Below are positions 17,566-26,785 of a DNA stretch of 33,345 nucleotides, piece by piece (position 1 is the first letter of the stretch; every line of letters starts with the position of its first letter). The notes under the pieces are model-generated. The model was given only the letters and a program-made list of their open reading frames with translations. It made no database searches and was not told where the DNA came from. This DNA is from an uncultured Lachnospiraceae bacterium (GTDB lineage: Bacteria > Bacillota_A > Clostridia > Lachnospirales > Lachnospiraceae). The stretch is taken from NCBI GenBank assembly GCA_910577835.1, contig CAJTOU010000034.1, forward strand, positions 1 through 33,345. Direction: 5' to 3'. The position numbers and the translations under genes were made by a program.

Positions 17566-17899
17566 GTGTATTTTGGAACGTTCAAAAAATGCTGTATTTG
17601 AATATCTTGAAACGTTGCCGGAATATGATGTATCTGAACCGGTTAATGTGACCAACACTATATTCATAATAAAAAAGTATGCTAAAGAGATGGTTCTAAT
17701 TATCCGTCCATTAGATTATGAACAGGTTATTTTGTATTACGAAGCAGAAAAAGACATTTTAGATTTATTGAGGCATTGAATTTAGATAGTCTTAATAAAG
17801 CGTATTTGGATAAACATATAGATAAAATCTATAATTATGATACTGCCGTAATGAATTTAATATTATTTTGTCATATGTTACAGTTTCAAATTTTATAGA
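17566..17899 (+). pseudogene. unidentified gene fragments after the CRISPR remnant
   Basis: Directly after the last repeat an open frame without a proper start (first possible TTG at 17573) encodes about 70 residues ending at 17779, including FEYLETLPEYDVSEP and EMVLIIRPLDYEQVILYYEA. A different frame continues as IEALNLDSLNKAYLDKHIDK to a stop at about 17899. From memory, the first piece resembles the C-terminal end of very large sacsin-like ATP-binding proteins. I could not confirm that, and the second piece is not recognised. No ribosome site or promoter is visible. The pieces look like gene ends brought together by deletion. Confidence 0.5.
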
Positions 17900-18387
17900 T
17901 TTCTGTGATAAATATTTTGAACATATAAAAAAGTATAAAGTTCCATTTTCAACACAAGCATCTGAAGATAATGTTGTTATTGAGAAACTTTCATATTCTA
18001 CTTTTACCAATACCAAAGGTGGCTATATCATTCTCGATGTAGATGAGAATAAGAAGAAAACAAAACCGGAAGAACACTTTATCATTCAAGGAATAGAAAA
18101 TCCTTCCAAACAACAGGAAGATTTCTGGAACACTATTAGTTTTGACAAGATTAATATTAATATTTTAAAGGATGGAGACGTATTTGAAGTAATAGAGGAT
18201 ACAATTTCATGTTCCACGTGCTATTTATTTCCTTGAAAAAGTGCTTCCAAAGCTCACGGCAGAGTTGCCAAAGCCTTTTAAACTAAAAGGATATGTCAAA
18301 GAAGGAGATACTTCGTTGCATAAAGCAGTCAGAGAATCCTGTGTGAATTTAATGAGAATATTATTGTTGACAATGCAAAACAGTTAA
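17868..18387 (+). pseudogene. AlbA_2/Schlafen-like ATP-binding regulator, frameshifted
   Basis: Two reading frames together resemble the AlbA_2 family of putative nucleic-acid-binding, ATP-binding regulators. The first frame (17868-18236) holds FTNTKGGYIILDVDENKKK and EHFIIQGIENPSKQQEDFWN, the core of the AlbA_2 domain. After a frame change at about 18200-18240 the next frame reads IYFLEKVLPKLTAELPKPF and DTSLHKAVRESCVNL, which corresponds to the entry of the ATPase-like part of these proteins. It stops at 18387, missing the rest. The middle section and the C terminus are absent, so it cannot be functional. It belongs to the same decayed island as cas9. Confidence 0.65.
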
Positions 18388-18726
18388 TTCATAACAATTA
18401 AATTGGTTGTAGCGTGCGTGACAGCAACAAACAAGGTGAATGGTAAAAGCGAGGGAACATTATAGACAAGACAAAAATAGATTATATGTACAATTGAATG
18501 AAAAACCTTATAAATATGCCAAATTGGCAAATGATGTTTATACCCAACAAGGAGAAGTAAAGAAAAATAAAGAATAGGTTTATAGGTTTCTCTATTGGAT
18601 AACCTCAATATATTATGCAAAGAAGTTCCTATGTATATTATGGCTAAGAAAAGCTTTAAAAAGCAATCAAATATTTAACAATTATGTTATGGTTATAGGG
18701 AGCTCAAGTGATAGGGAGGAATATAG
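18388..18726 (+). other. non-coding or decayed stretch with one 45-residue ORF
   Basis: No intact gene is visible. A short frame at 18440-18577 could encode 45 residues (MVKAREHYRQDKNRLYVQLN onward, ending EVKKNKE). It has no convincing ribosome site and no recognised relatives, and is probably a gene fragment. The remainder is A/T-rich without clear signals apart from AGGGAGGA near 18713-18720, the ribosome site of the next pseudogene. Confidence 0.4.
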
Positions 18727-18953
18727 ATGACAAAGCAAAAATTGATTATTATAGCAGGGTCTTCTTGGGTGGGAAAAACAACTGTGACAGAGAAACTTTT
18801 TACTTTTTATGAAAATAGTACTTTTTTTGATGGAGATTGGGCATGGTGTGTTAATCTTTTTCGCTTGATGACTCAAGATTGAGAAATGGTGATAAAACGA
18901 TGGCATTTGCATTGCCTACCTATATGATGGTGGGAAGGTTCCGTAATTTATGA
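18727..18953 (+). pseudogene. P-loop kinase/NTPase, frameshifted N-terminal remnant
   Basis: The frame begins with a good ribosome site (AGGGAGGA) and encodes LIIIAGSSWVGKTTVTEKL, a Walker A motif in an N-terminal strand, as in small nucleoside or nucleotide kinases, then FFDGDWAWCVN. It stops after 51 residues at 18882. The continuation (LDDSRLRNGDKTMAFALPTY) is in another frame and stops at 18953. The LID region and C-terminal two-thirds are missing. Relatives are usually around 180 residues. It is a dead gene in the same degraded island. Confidence 0.7.
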
Positions 18954-19004
18954 AAAAATAAATCTTTATAAATTTCCAACATTGCTTGTTGTAGTCTGCA
19001 ATTC

Positions 19005-19059
19005 TTTGAGTTATAATAAGCTTTAAGTTCAGGATTTGCGAAAAGAACTCAAATTTTTT
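19005..19059 (+). terminator. probable terminator before trkA
   Basis: TTTGAGTT (19005-19012) pairs with AACTCAAA (19046-19053) and is followed by six T residues. The loop is long (33 bases), so it may be weak. It closes the decayed island just ahead of the potassium-uptake genes. Confidence 0.5.
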
Positions 19060-19090
19060 AAAATTATAGAAAACATCAGGAGAGTAGATT

Positions 19091-20452
19091 ATGAATATCA
19101 TAATTGCAGGCTGCGGCAAGGTCGGGTGTGCGCTTGCAGAGCAGCTCAATGCAGAGGGGCATGAAATATCGGTAATTGATACAGACCCGCAGGTGGTACA
19201 AAGTGTTTCGTCAAGATTTGATGTAATGGGAGTGGAAGGGAATTGTATAAGTTATCATGTTCAGACAGAGGCGGGTATCAGTCAGGCAGACCTTTTAATT
19301 GCGGTGACAGACAGAGATGAAATCAATATGCTGACCTGTCTGATTGCAAAAAAGACAGGTAACTGCCAGACAATCGCAAGAGTGCGGGACCCCGAATACT
19401 ATCAAGAGATTAATTATATCCGTGAGGAGCTTGGTCTGTCCATGTCCATTAACCCTGAGCTGGCAGCAGCCTCGGAAATATCAAGACTGATACAGGTGCC
19501 TTCTGCGCTTGAGGTCGACACTTTCGCAAAAGGCAGAGTAAGCCTGATAAAAATACAGATTCCGGAAGGTTCTGTACTTGACAATATAAGCATTAAGGAT
19601 ATGGCTGTCAAGGTAAATCCCGATGTGCTCATTTGTATTGTACAGAGAGAAAAAGAAGTTATGATACCGGGAGGAGATTTTGTATTAAAATCGGGAGATT
19701 ATATTTCTGTCACTGTGGCAATTTCCAAAATCAACCGTTTTTTAAACCAAATCGGTGTAAAGGCAAAGCAGATACGCAACGTTATTCTGGCCGGTGGAAG
19801 TACGATTTCGTATTATCTGGCAAAGCAGCTTCTCGCGGCAAAGGTCAATGTAAAAATTGTAGAACGCAGCCTCAAACGATGTGATGAATTAAGTGATTTG
19901 CTTCCTGACGCGATGATTATACATGGTGATGTAACTGAACGTGACCTTTTGATGGAAGAAAATATTGAAGATGTGGATGCGGTAGTGGCTCTAACAGATT
20001 CAGATGAAGAAAATGTATTATTGTCATTATTTGTAAATAAAGTATCAAAAGCAAAAAGAATGGTAAAAATAACAAGGGATTCCTTTATGGAGGTAATTGA
20101 TGAAATGCCTGTGGGCAATATTGTATCCCCAAAGAATATTACTGCAGAGTATATCGCCCGTTATGTGCGTTCCATGCAGAATTCTTATGACAGCAGTAAT
20201 GTAGAGGCGCTGTACCGTCTGATTGACGGAAAGGCGGAGGCTCTTGAATTTATTGTGGGACCAAATGCAAAGGTGGCAAATCAGGAAATTTACAAACTGA
20301 ATATTAAAAGCAACACTCTGTTATGCAGTATATATAGAAACGGGCGTATTATCAGGCCTTCGGGCAGGGAGTATATCCGCCCCAAGGATAGTATTGTAGT
20401 GGTAACAACGCAAAAAGGGTTAAATGGTATTGATGATATTATAAAGAAATAG
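19091..20452 (+). CDS. trkA: Trk potassium uptake regulatory subunit TrkA
   Basis: This 453-residue cytoplasmic gating subunit of Trk/Ktr potassium channels has two tandem RCK units. The first opens with a Rossmann fold (MNIIIAGCGKVGCALAEQL, GxGxxG) followed by the acidic strand end VIDTD that binds NAD(H). The second begins near residue 225 (NVILAGGSTISYYLAKQLL), with a less conserved Gly-rich loop. Each is followed by a TrkA_C-type domain (about 130-215 and 365-453). The length fits the double-RCK type. It is followed after 12 bases by trkH, with which it forms the uptake complex at the membrane. AGGAGAG precedes the start. Confidence 0.95.
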   Translation: MNIIIAGCGKVGCALAEQLNAEGHEISVIDTDPQVVQSVSSRFDVMGVEGNCISYHVQTEAGISQADLLIAVTDRDEINMLTCLIAKKTGNCQTIARVRDPEYYQEINYIREELGLSMSINPELAAASEISRLIQVPSALEVDTFAKGRVSLIKIQIPEGSVLDNISIKDMAVKVNPDVLICIVQREKEVMIPGGDFVLKSGDYISVTVAISKINRFLNQIGVKAKQIRNVILAGGSTISYYLAKQLLAAKVNVKIVERSLKRCDELSDLLPDAMIIHGDVTERDLLMEENIEDVDAVVALTDSDEENVLLSLFVNKVSKAKRMVKITRDSFMEVIDEMPVGNIVSPKNITAEYIARYVRSMQNSYDSSNVEALYRLIDGKAEALEFIVGPNAKVANQEIYKLNIKSNTLLCSIYRNGRIIRPSGREYIRPKDSIVVVTTQKGLNGIDDIIKK

Positions 20453-20464
20453 CAGGAAAAAGAG

Positions 20465-21904
20465 ATGAATTATTCAATTATTATCTATATACTGGGACAT
20501 ATCTTTAATTTCTCAGCGGTTTTTATGATATTGCCATGTATCATGGCAGTGATTTATCAGGAGTCTGCCGGTCTGTGGTTTCTTGTCTGTGGTCTGGCGC
20601 TGGCTTTTGTTGGAGTGCTGCTCTCGAAAAGAAAGCCTGAAAATAAAAAAATTTACGCAAAAGAAGGTATGGTAATCGTGGCGCTGAGCTGGCTATTTAT
20701 CAGCTTTATCGGTGCTCTTCCCTATATGCTTACAGGCAGTATTCCAAGTCTTACAGATGCATTATTTGAATCTGTATCTGGTTTTTCGACAACGGGAGCA
20801 AGTATTTTAAATGATGTGGAAAGTCTTCCTCACAGTGTGCTGTTTTGGAGATGTTTTACAAACTGGATAGGAGGAATGGGAGTTCTTGTATTTATTATGG
20901 CTCTGCTGCCATATCTCGGTGCAAGTAATATGTATCTTATGAGGGCGGAAAGCACAGGACCTTCCGTGGGCAAGCTTGTTCCTAAGGTTCAAAAGACTGC
21001 CGTCTGGCTGTATGCCATGTATATGGGGCTTACGGTTCTGGAAATTATTCTTCTGCTTTTTGGCGGCATGCCGGTATTTGATGCGGTCTGTGACAGTCTT
21101 GCTACTGCCGGCACAGGAGGCTTTGCAGTAAAATCTGACAGTATTACCAGCTATAATACATATATACAGGTAGTCATTACGATTTTTATGTTTCTTTTTG
21201 GAATAAATTTTAAATTTTATTTTCTTCTGATAGGCAAAAAATTTAAGGATGCTTTTAAAATAGAGGAAGTAAGGTGGTATTTTATTATATATATTGCAGC
21301 CGTGGCGCTTATTACTCTTGATATTACAAAGGATATCGGAAATCTGGCGGTCAATTTAAAAGATGCTGCATTTCAGGTATCTACGATTATAACCACGACA
21401 GGGTTTGCCACAGCGGATTATTGTACATGGCCGCTTTTTTCGCAGACATTATTGCTTATGTTAATGTTTATAGGAGCATGTGCAGGAAGTACAAGCGGCG
21501 GAATCAAGGTATCCAGATTTATTCTTTATATAAAAATGATGAAAAAGGAACTGGCGTTTCAGCTTCATCCACACAGCATTAAAAAAGTCAAAATGGATGA
21601 GAGAACAGTGGAACATGAAGTATTAAGGTCGGCAAATGGCTTTCTGCTGGTTTATCTGCTGATAGGTATTGTATCGCTTATTCTGGTTAGTCTTGATGAT
21701 TTTGATTTTGTTACCAGCTTTTCATCAGTGGCGGCATGTCTGAATGATATTGGTCCCGGACTTGGAATGGTGGGACCGACAGGAAATTATGCAGAATTTT
21801 CCATACTTTCTAAATATGTGCTGATGTTTGATATGCTTGCGGGAAGGCTTGAAATGATACCGATGATGCTTCTGCTGACACCAGCGACATGGCGCAGACA
21901 GTAA
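20465..21904 (+). CDS. trkH: Trk potassium uptake membrane subunit TrkH
   Basis: This 479-residue integral membrane protein forms the potassium pore. The four pseudo-symmetric pore loops are all visible: SVSGFSTTGAS, ATAGTGGFAV, TTTGFATADY and GACAGSTSGGIKVSR. Each has the selectivity-filter glycine, and most have the surrounding Thr residues. About ten or more hydrophobic segments are spread over the protein, and the length is normal for TrkH. It is translated from the same transcript as trkA. The system takes up K+ driven by membrane potential, gated by nucleotide binding to TrkA. Confidence 0.95.
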   Translation: MNYSIIIYILGHIFNFSAVFMILPCIMAVIYQESAGLWFLVCGLALAFVGVLLSKRKPENKKIYAKEGMVIVALSWLFISFIGALPYMLTGSIPSLTDALFESVSGFSTTGASILNDVESLPHSVLFWRCFTNWIGGMGVLVFIMALLPYLGASNMYLMRAESTGPSVGKLVPKVQKTAVWLYAMYMGLTVLEIILLLFGGMPVFDAVCDSLATAGTGGFAVKSDSITSYNTYIQVVITIFMFLFGINFKFYFLLIGKKFKDAFKIEEVRWYFIIYIAAVALITLDITKDIGNLAVNLKDAAFQVSTIITTTGFATADYCTWPLFSQTLLLMLMFIGACAGSTSGGIKVSRFILYIKMMKKELAFQLHPHSIKKVKMDERTVEHEVLRSANGFLLVYLLIGIVSLILVSLDDFDFVTSFSSVAACLNDIGPGLGMVGPTGNYAEFSILSKYVLMFDMLAGRLEMIPMMLLLTPATWRRQ

Positions 21905-21951
21905 AAATATGATATGATATTATAATTTGTAAATATGGAGGGATAAAATTA

Positions 21952-22845
21952 ATGAATTTAAGTTTAACAGGAAATCTTGGCAGCGGGAAATCAAGCCTTG
22001 GAAAAGAGCTGACTGCCCGCGGATTTGAAATTATTTCTTCCGGCGACATCTTCCGTTCTCTTGCGGCGGAAAGAAATATTTCCATTGTGGAAATGAATAA
22101 AATCGCCGAAACGGATAAATCAATTGATAAAATGGTCGATGACAGAACAATTGCTCTTGGAAAGACTAAGGACAATACAATTTTTGATTCAAGAATGGGC
22201 TGGCATTTTGTTCCGGACAGCTTTAAGGTCTTTCTTATGGTTGATTTACAGGAAGCCGGAAACAGAGTATATCATGATTCACTGAGAAAAGCGGAAACTT
22301 ATCAGGATGCAGATGCAGCCATAAAAGCATTATATGAAAGACAGTCATTAGAGAAAGAGAGATATGAGGAGTTGTATGGAGTGAATTATTATGACTTAAA
22401 TAATTATAATCTTGTAATTGACAGTACTCATGCAGGTCCTGCGGCGATTGCGGAGGAGATTATCAAAAGATTTGAGCAGTTTTGCGCAGGAGATATGACA
22501 AGACATGTAGAAATCAGTCCATACCGGATTTATCCTACCATGGAGATAAATAAGCTGGATGATTTGAAAGTGGAGAACTATTCTTCTGACTGTGAAGATG
22601 AAGTATGTTTTGATGATGTTCTCAAAGTAGTGTTGAAAGACGGAAAATGGTATGCTTCAGGAGAAAATGAAAAGCTTCTTGCAGCACAGGCAGATAAGAA
22701 ATTATTTATATGTACAGAGCAGGTACGGGAAAAAGTACAAAGCAGTGAAAAAATCTGTAAAGAATATGAAGAAAGAGCTGAATTTCAGTATCTTTATTAT
22801 CCAGAGGCAGAGAAGGAATACAGTAATGAGAAAATGTACAGATAA
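21952..22845 (+). CDS. cytidylate-kinase-like P-loop ATPase
   Basis: This 297-residue soluble protein has residues 1-180 in a nucleotide-kinase fold. The Walker A loop is LTGNLGSGKSSLGKEL, then the SSGDIFR and DSRMGW segments typical of cytidylate and adenylate-type kinases. A LID-like charged region, YHDSLRKAET to RQSLEKERY, follows. Residues about 185-297 are an extra C-terminal domain not found in CMP kinase, with a conserved-looking SPYRIYPTMEINKL start and acidic stretches. The true substrate is therefore open. A ribosome site TGGAGGGA lies 8-9 bases before the start. It follows trkH by 47 bases and may be co-transcribed. Confidence 0.75.
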   Translation: MNLSLTGNLGSGKSSLGKELTARGFEIISSGDIFRSLAAERNISIVEMNKIAETDKSIDKMVDDRTIALGKTKDNTIFDSRMGWHFVPDSFKVFLMVDLQEAGNRVYHDSLRKAETYQDADAAIKALYERQSLEKERYEELYGVNYYDLNNYNLVIDSTHAGPAAIAEEIIKRFEQFCAGDMTRHVEISPYRIYPTMEINKLDDLKVENYSSDCEDEVCFDDVLKVVLKDGKWYASGENEKLLAAQADKKLFICTEQVREKVQSSEKICKEYEERAEFQYLYYPEAEKEYSNEKMYR

Positions 22846-22884
22846 AAAGTTTCGATTTTTCTCAGATTGTCTCTTGAATTTCCC

Positions 22885-22913
22885 TTGCATAAGTTAAAAA
22901 TAAGAGTTATAAT
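22885..22913 (+). promoter_or_regulatory. sigma-A-type promoter for the HPt gene
   Basis: TTGCAT (22885-22890) and TATAAT (22908-22913) are 17 bases apart. The start of transcription would be near 22920, leaving a leader of about 140 bases before the HPt start at 23060. No recognised riboswitch or attenuator was seen in that leader. Confidence 0.65.
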
Positions 22914-23059
22914 ATCTATATTATTTTAAACGCTGCATAAAGCCAACAGATAAGAAATGTAATCCATGTGCATTATGTAATGTATTATCGGCAATCAGCG
23001 CCATTGGTTGCATCATTTGAATATCATAAAAATAACAGATAGAAAAAGGAGCAGTTGTT

Positions 23060-23413
23060 ATGAGTTTATTGGATGAAATGAAGGAATTAGGAGTAAATGT
23101 TGACGAGGGATTAAAGCGTTTTATGGGAAACAGTTCGCTTTATGAAAGAATGTTTGGTTCATTTGTCAAAATGATAAATAAATCTTTGGTTGACCCGGAT
23201 TTTGATGCGAATGATTATGAGGAAGTAATAGAAAAGACACATGCAATCAAGGGAGCTACGGGAAATTTATCGATTACTCCATTGTATGAGGCATATTCAC
23301 AGATTGTCAGTCTTTTGCGTGAAGATAAGCCAGAAGAGGCAAGAAAGGTACTCAAAAATATTTTACCTGTGCAGGCTGAAATCGTAAGCTGTATTGAAAA
23401 GCATATTGGATAA
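23060..23413 (+). CDS. free-standing HPt phosphotransfer protein
   Basis: This 117-residue all-helical protein carries an HPt motif, with H61 in EKTHAIKGATGNLSI, that can shuttle phosphate between receiver domains. It has no kinase or receiver of its own. The closest motif relative in this window is the HPt end of the hybrid kinase at 1035. It is a single-gene transcript: its own promoter lies upstream and a strong terminator follows. Which kinase and which receiver it serves cannot be told from the sequence. AAAGGAGCA is the ribosome site. Confidence 0.85.
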   Translation: MSLLDEMKELGVNVDEGLKRFMGNSSLYERMFGSFVKMINKSLVDPDFDANDYEEVIEKTHAIKGATGNLSITPLYEAYSQIVSLLREDKPEEARKVLKNILPVQAEIVSCIEKHIG

Positions 23414-23427
23414 TAAGAAAACTACTG

Positions 23428-23456
23428 GAAGTCTGGTTCTGCCAGACTTCTTTTTT
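23428..23456 (+). terminator. rho-independent terminator
   Basis: GAAGTCTGG pairs perfectly with CCAGACTTC around a 5-base loop and is followed by six T residues, 15 bases after the HPt stop codon. Confidence 0.93.
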
Positions 23457-23509
23457 AGGCAATCAATATAATTTAAATAAATATAATTGGGACAGATAAG
23501 GAGACTGAA

Positions 23510-24199
23510 ATGAATAACGAATATTCTGTAAAAGTAGAGGGCGTTTGCAAAAGTTATGGGCGGAAAAAAGTTCTGACAAATGCCTCCTTTATCGCCAGAC
23601 AGGGAGAGTGTGTAGCTATTGCAGGATTAAACGGTTCAGGCAAATCTACACTGCTTTCCATACTTGCCGGAGTGCAGAGAGCAGACAGCGGAAAAGCAGA
23701 AGTAAACGGGATAGATATTTTCAGGGATACAAAAGCAGCAGGCAAAATGATTGGATATGTTCCGCAGGAGAATCCTCTGATTCAGGACCTTACAGTTAAG
23801 GATAATCTGAAGCTCTGGTATTGTGACAGTCCTCTGGATATGGAAAAGGAATTAAGAGACGGGTTTTTAAAGCTGCTTGGAATTGATAAAATGCTAAAAA
23901 TACCTGTTAAAAAGCTGTCTGGCGGAATGAAAAAAAGAGTTTCCATTGGAATTTCCATGTGGGCAGACCCGAAGGTACTGATTCTTGATGAGCCAAGCGC
24001 AGCCCTTGACCTTGTAGCAAAAAAGGATATCCGTGAATATCTGAAAACCTATCTGAAAAGTGGAAGAACTGTACTGCTTGCCACACATGATGAGGACGAG
24101 CTGGACATTTGCAGCAAAATCTATGTAATGAGTCAGGGTGTATTAAAAGAAACCTCAAAGGAGCTGCGGGGAGACAGACTGCTGGAGGAAATGATATGA
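23510..24199 (+). CDS. ABC transporter ATP-binding protein
   Basis: This 229-residue ATPase subunit has Walker A LNGSGKST, Q-loop VPQENPL, signature LSGGMKKR, Walker B VLILDEPSAALD and the switch histidine in LLATHDEDE. It drives the two permeases encoded downstream. Its last codons overlap the start of the first permease (ATGATATGA), showing translational coupling. AAGGAGA precedes its start. It belongs to the ABC-2-type exporter class by context; the substrate is unknown. Confidence 0.9.
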   Translation: MNNEYSVKVEGVCKSYGRKKVLTNASFIARQGECVAIAGLNGSGKSTLLSILAGVQRADSGKAEVNGIDIFRDTKAAGKMIGYVPQENPLIQDLTVKDNLKLWYCDSPLDMEKELRDGFLKLLGIDKMLKIPVKKLSGGMKKRVSIGISMWADPKVLILDEPSAALDLVAKKDIREYLKTYLKSGRTVLLATHDEDELDICSKIYVMSQGVLKETSKELRGDRLLEEMI

Positions 24200-25557
24200 A
24201 ACGATTTGTAGTACTTGCAGGACTGGAACTGAAGCGATATATCAAGGCTTTGCCAAAGCTTGTTATTTTTGCCGCAGTTCTGATACTTGTGGTATCTGGA
24301 ATTGCACTGACAGGAAATAAGATATTAAGTGGAACCTCTATTGACAGTGTAAAGGAGCTTGTGGAGGATATTACTTCGCCAGATAAGGTGATTACTGACG
24401 ATAGCGAAACAGAAAATGGGAAAATATCAGCAGCGCTTGTGGTTCAGGATGAATCAAAGGCAATGAGACTTGCGAAAAACATGCTTGAAAGTATGGACAG
24501 TGTCAGCACTGCACTGGACATCCGGTATGTAACAGAGGAGGAAGGAACAGAGCTGTTAAAAAATGGGGATATTGCAGTGCTTGTTATTATACGGGACAAG
24601 ACAGTATCAGGGATTATGCATGGAGATAATATTCCAATCGAAATACTGTTTCCTGAAAATTCAGGCTATGAGGCAGCGATATTCAAGGAGTTTGCAGATG
24701 CGGCGGTAAATATGTTAAGCTCTGCACAGGCGGCTGTTTACAGCGTATATGATTTTTATGATGCCTATCATAAATATTCGCTTCGGGGAGATGCGATTGA
24801 CCGCCTGAATATGGCATATATCAGTGCTGCATTAAACAGGAATAACATTTATCAGGAAACAGAGGTGGTGGTGACAGGAGAGCTTTCTATTGCAGAATAT
24901 TATATCTGTGGCGGGCTGGTTTTATTTGTAATGTTTTTTTCGATTATGCTGACCGGATTTATGGGAAGAAGCAGCAGAGATATTTCAGCAAGACTTAAAA
25001 TGGCAGGAACAGGGTATTATGAGCAGGTAACGGCAGCCCTTACAGCGCCTGTCTGTATCTGTATGCTGTTTATTCTTGTCATAGGTACCGGCATATCAGC
25101 GGTAAAAATATTGTGGCCAAATACTTTAAAAATGTTTTCCTATGGACAGATTTGGGCAACAGCGGCACTTATGGTTCCTGTATGCATAACAGTGTGCGCA
25201 TTTGCGCTGATGGTATGCAGATTTACAGAGCATGTAATGGCGCAGGTAATGGTAATTTTTCTGACTTCTCTGCTTCAGGGCTTTGTAGCAGGCTGTTTTA
25301 TACCCCAGATTCTTTTGCCGGAGATACTGCAAGATATTTCGCTCTTTCTGCCGGTGCATTATATGATAGAGCTTTTGTCAGGTATTTTTTCCAGACAGGC
25401 ATCTTTTGACAATATGCCTCTTGATAATATATCTTTCAGTAATATACTGGTATTGCTGATTTTTACACTTCTGTTTATGGAGATTACAGCACTGTTGGAA
25501 AAGAACGCAAATGAGAGAATGTTCAAGCGGAAAGTATCAGAAGGGAGAATATTATGA
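24196..25557 (+). CDS. ABC-2-type permease, subunit 1
   Basis: This 453-residue membrane protein has a first helix at about residues 17-38. A long polar, probably external domain (about 40-225) follows, then five hydrophobic segments between about 235 and 440, the last in the ILVLLIFTLLFMEITALL stretch, and a basic tail (RMFKRKVSEGRIL). This matches the ABC2_membrane_3 (YhgE/DrrB-like) plan. The start is the ATG at 24196, overlapping the ATPase stop; a longer frame from 24109 only extends back into the ATPase gene. Its stop codon overlaps the start of the next permease. Confidence 0.85.
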   Translation: MKRFVVLAGLELKRYIKALPKLVIFAAVLILVVSGIALTGNKILSGTSIDSVKELVEDITSPDKVITDDSETENGKISAALVVQDESKAMRLAKNMLESMDSVSTALDIRYVTEEEGTELLKNGDIAVLVIIRDKTVSGIMHGDNIPIEILFPENSGYEAAIFKEFADAAVNMLSSAQAAVYSVYDFYDAYHKYSLRGDAIDRLNMAYISAALNRNNIYQETEVVVTGELSIAEYYICGGLVLFVMFFSIMLTGFMGRSSRDISARLKMAGTGYYEQVTAALTAPVCICMLFILVIGTGISAVKILWPNTLKMFSYGQIWATAALMVPVCITVCAFALMVCRFTEHVMAQVMVIFLTSLLQGFVAGCFIPQILLPEILQDISLFLPVHYMIELLSGIFSRQASFDNMPLDNISFSNILVLLIFTLLFMEITALLEKNANERMFKRKVSEGRIL

Positions 25558-26639
25558 AACAGGGTATGGTATGGCTGTTTATGCTGTTGAAGCGTCAGAT
25601 GAAAAAGGTTTCCCTGTACGTAATTCTTCTTGGCATAGCGGGAAGTACATTTTTTATCCGTCATATAGCAGTTAATTTTTCAGTAAATATAAGCATTGGA
25701 GTTATGAACGAAGGAGACGGGGAAGCAGAAGGGAAGGAAAATGCCGCGGATATGGCGCAGAGAGTCCTTAAGCTGATGACCGGACATAAGGGGCTGGTAA
25801 AATTTGTAGAGTATGACAATGAGGAAGAGATGAAACAGGATGTGAGGACCTCGGATATTTATGCAGGATATATATTTATGCAGAATTTTGGAAAGGATGT
25901 CGGAAAAGAGGAGCTGGAGGATAGTGTGAAAGTTATTTCCACAGAGGACAGTATTGTTTCTAAAATCACAAATGAACTGGTATTTTCCTTTGTTATGCAG
26001 GAATATACCTATGCTCTTCTTTTTTATGATACCTGTGAAACGGGATATTTTGACGAATTTGACGAAGAGCAGATAGCAGAGGACCTGCGAAAATTTTATG
26101 AGGAGAACCGCACAAATGGAAGTACATTTTCGGTTGCATACAGTGGTGTGAAGGAGCAAAGCAGCCGGATGGAGACGGATGTTTTTGACTATATTTCCCC
26201 TATGATTCATGGAGTCATAGGAGTATTAATCTTTCTTTCAGGTTTGTGTGGAACGCTGATTTTGTACAAGGACAGAGAGTGCGGAACATTTGCAAGGTTT
26301 ACCACGATTCAGACGATAGCTGTGAGTTTTGCTGAAATTTTGATTCCTGTTTTTCTCACAGGAATGACGGGAATGGTATGTCTTATTTTTTCAGGGATGT
26401 ATCAGGAAATTTCACAAGGGATGATGGGACAATGGGGACATATGTTTTTTTATATTATACTGGTATCTTTGTATTGTCTGATTTTAAGTGGAATTATCAG
26501 AAACCGCACAGTATTTCAGGCAGCAATTCCGGTCTTTTTGATGGCTTCTCTGCTGTTTTGCCATGTGTTTATTAATCTGAACACAATTGTGCCGCAGTTT
26601 AAATTTATTTCTTTGCTGCTGCCGCCAAATTATTTCTAG
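25554..26639 (+). CDS. ABC-2-type permease, subunit 2, C-terminally truncated
   Basis: This 361-residue relative of the upstream permease has an N-terminal helix (LYVILLGIAGSTFFIRHI), a polar domain (about 40-215) and four more helices. It stops at KFISLLLPPNYF. In its partner the matching stretch (ISLFLPVHYMIEL) is followed by about 60 residues including a final membrane helix and a basic tail. None of that is present here. The stop lies at the point where A/T-rich spacer and then G+C-rich mobile DNA begin. The protein is probably shortened by integration or by a wrong join. It overlaps the preceding gene by four bases (ATGA). Confidence 0.78.
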   Translation: MKQGMVWLFMLLKRQMKKVSLYVILLGIAGSTFFIRHIAVNFSVNISIGVMNEGDGEAEGKENAADMAQRVLKLMTGHKGLVKFVEYDNEEEMKQDVRTSDIYAGYIFMQNFGKDVGKEELEDSVKVISTEDSIVSKITNELVFSFVMQEYTYALLFYDTCETGYFDEFDEEQIAEDLRKFYEENRTNGSTFSVAYSGVKEQSSRMETDVFDYISPMIHGVIGVLIFLSGLCGTLILYKDRECGTFARFTTIQTIAVSFAEILIPVFLTGMTGMVCLIFSGMYQEISQGMMGQWGHMFFYIILVSLYCLILSGIIRNRTVFQAAIPVFLMASLLFCHVFINLNTIVPQFKFISLLLPPNYF

Positions 26640-26785
26640 TATAAGGTTTAGCAATTAATTAAAATGGAAACCTCAGAGTAATTAATAAAAAAATAGAAAA
26701 AATTCTATAAATTTTGTGTAAATATAACAAACCATAAAAAAATAGGCAAATGTCAAGAGTAAATGCGAAAAAAATATAAAAAATT
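26640..26785. other. A/T-rich junction between host DNA and the G+C-rich element
   Basis: No gene is visible. The stretch is very A/T-rich. It holds an 11-base direct repeat TAAAAAAATAG at 26686-26696 and 26735-26745, and inverted AGGTTT/AAACCT near 26644 and 26667. The truncated permease ends at its left edge and the IS30-type transposase stops at its right. It is where the left end of the inserted element, or a transposase-binding region, should lie. The exact boundary cannot be set without the right end or an empty site. Confidence 0.45.

Noticed and set aside
22920..23059. A possible riboswitch in the leader of the HPt gene
   Set aside because: The leader is about 140 bases long, but I could match it to no known riboswitch core and saw no terminator/antiterminator pair.
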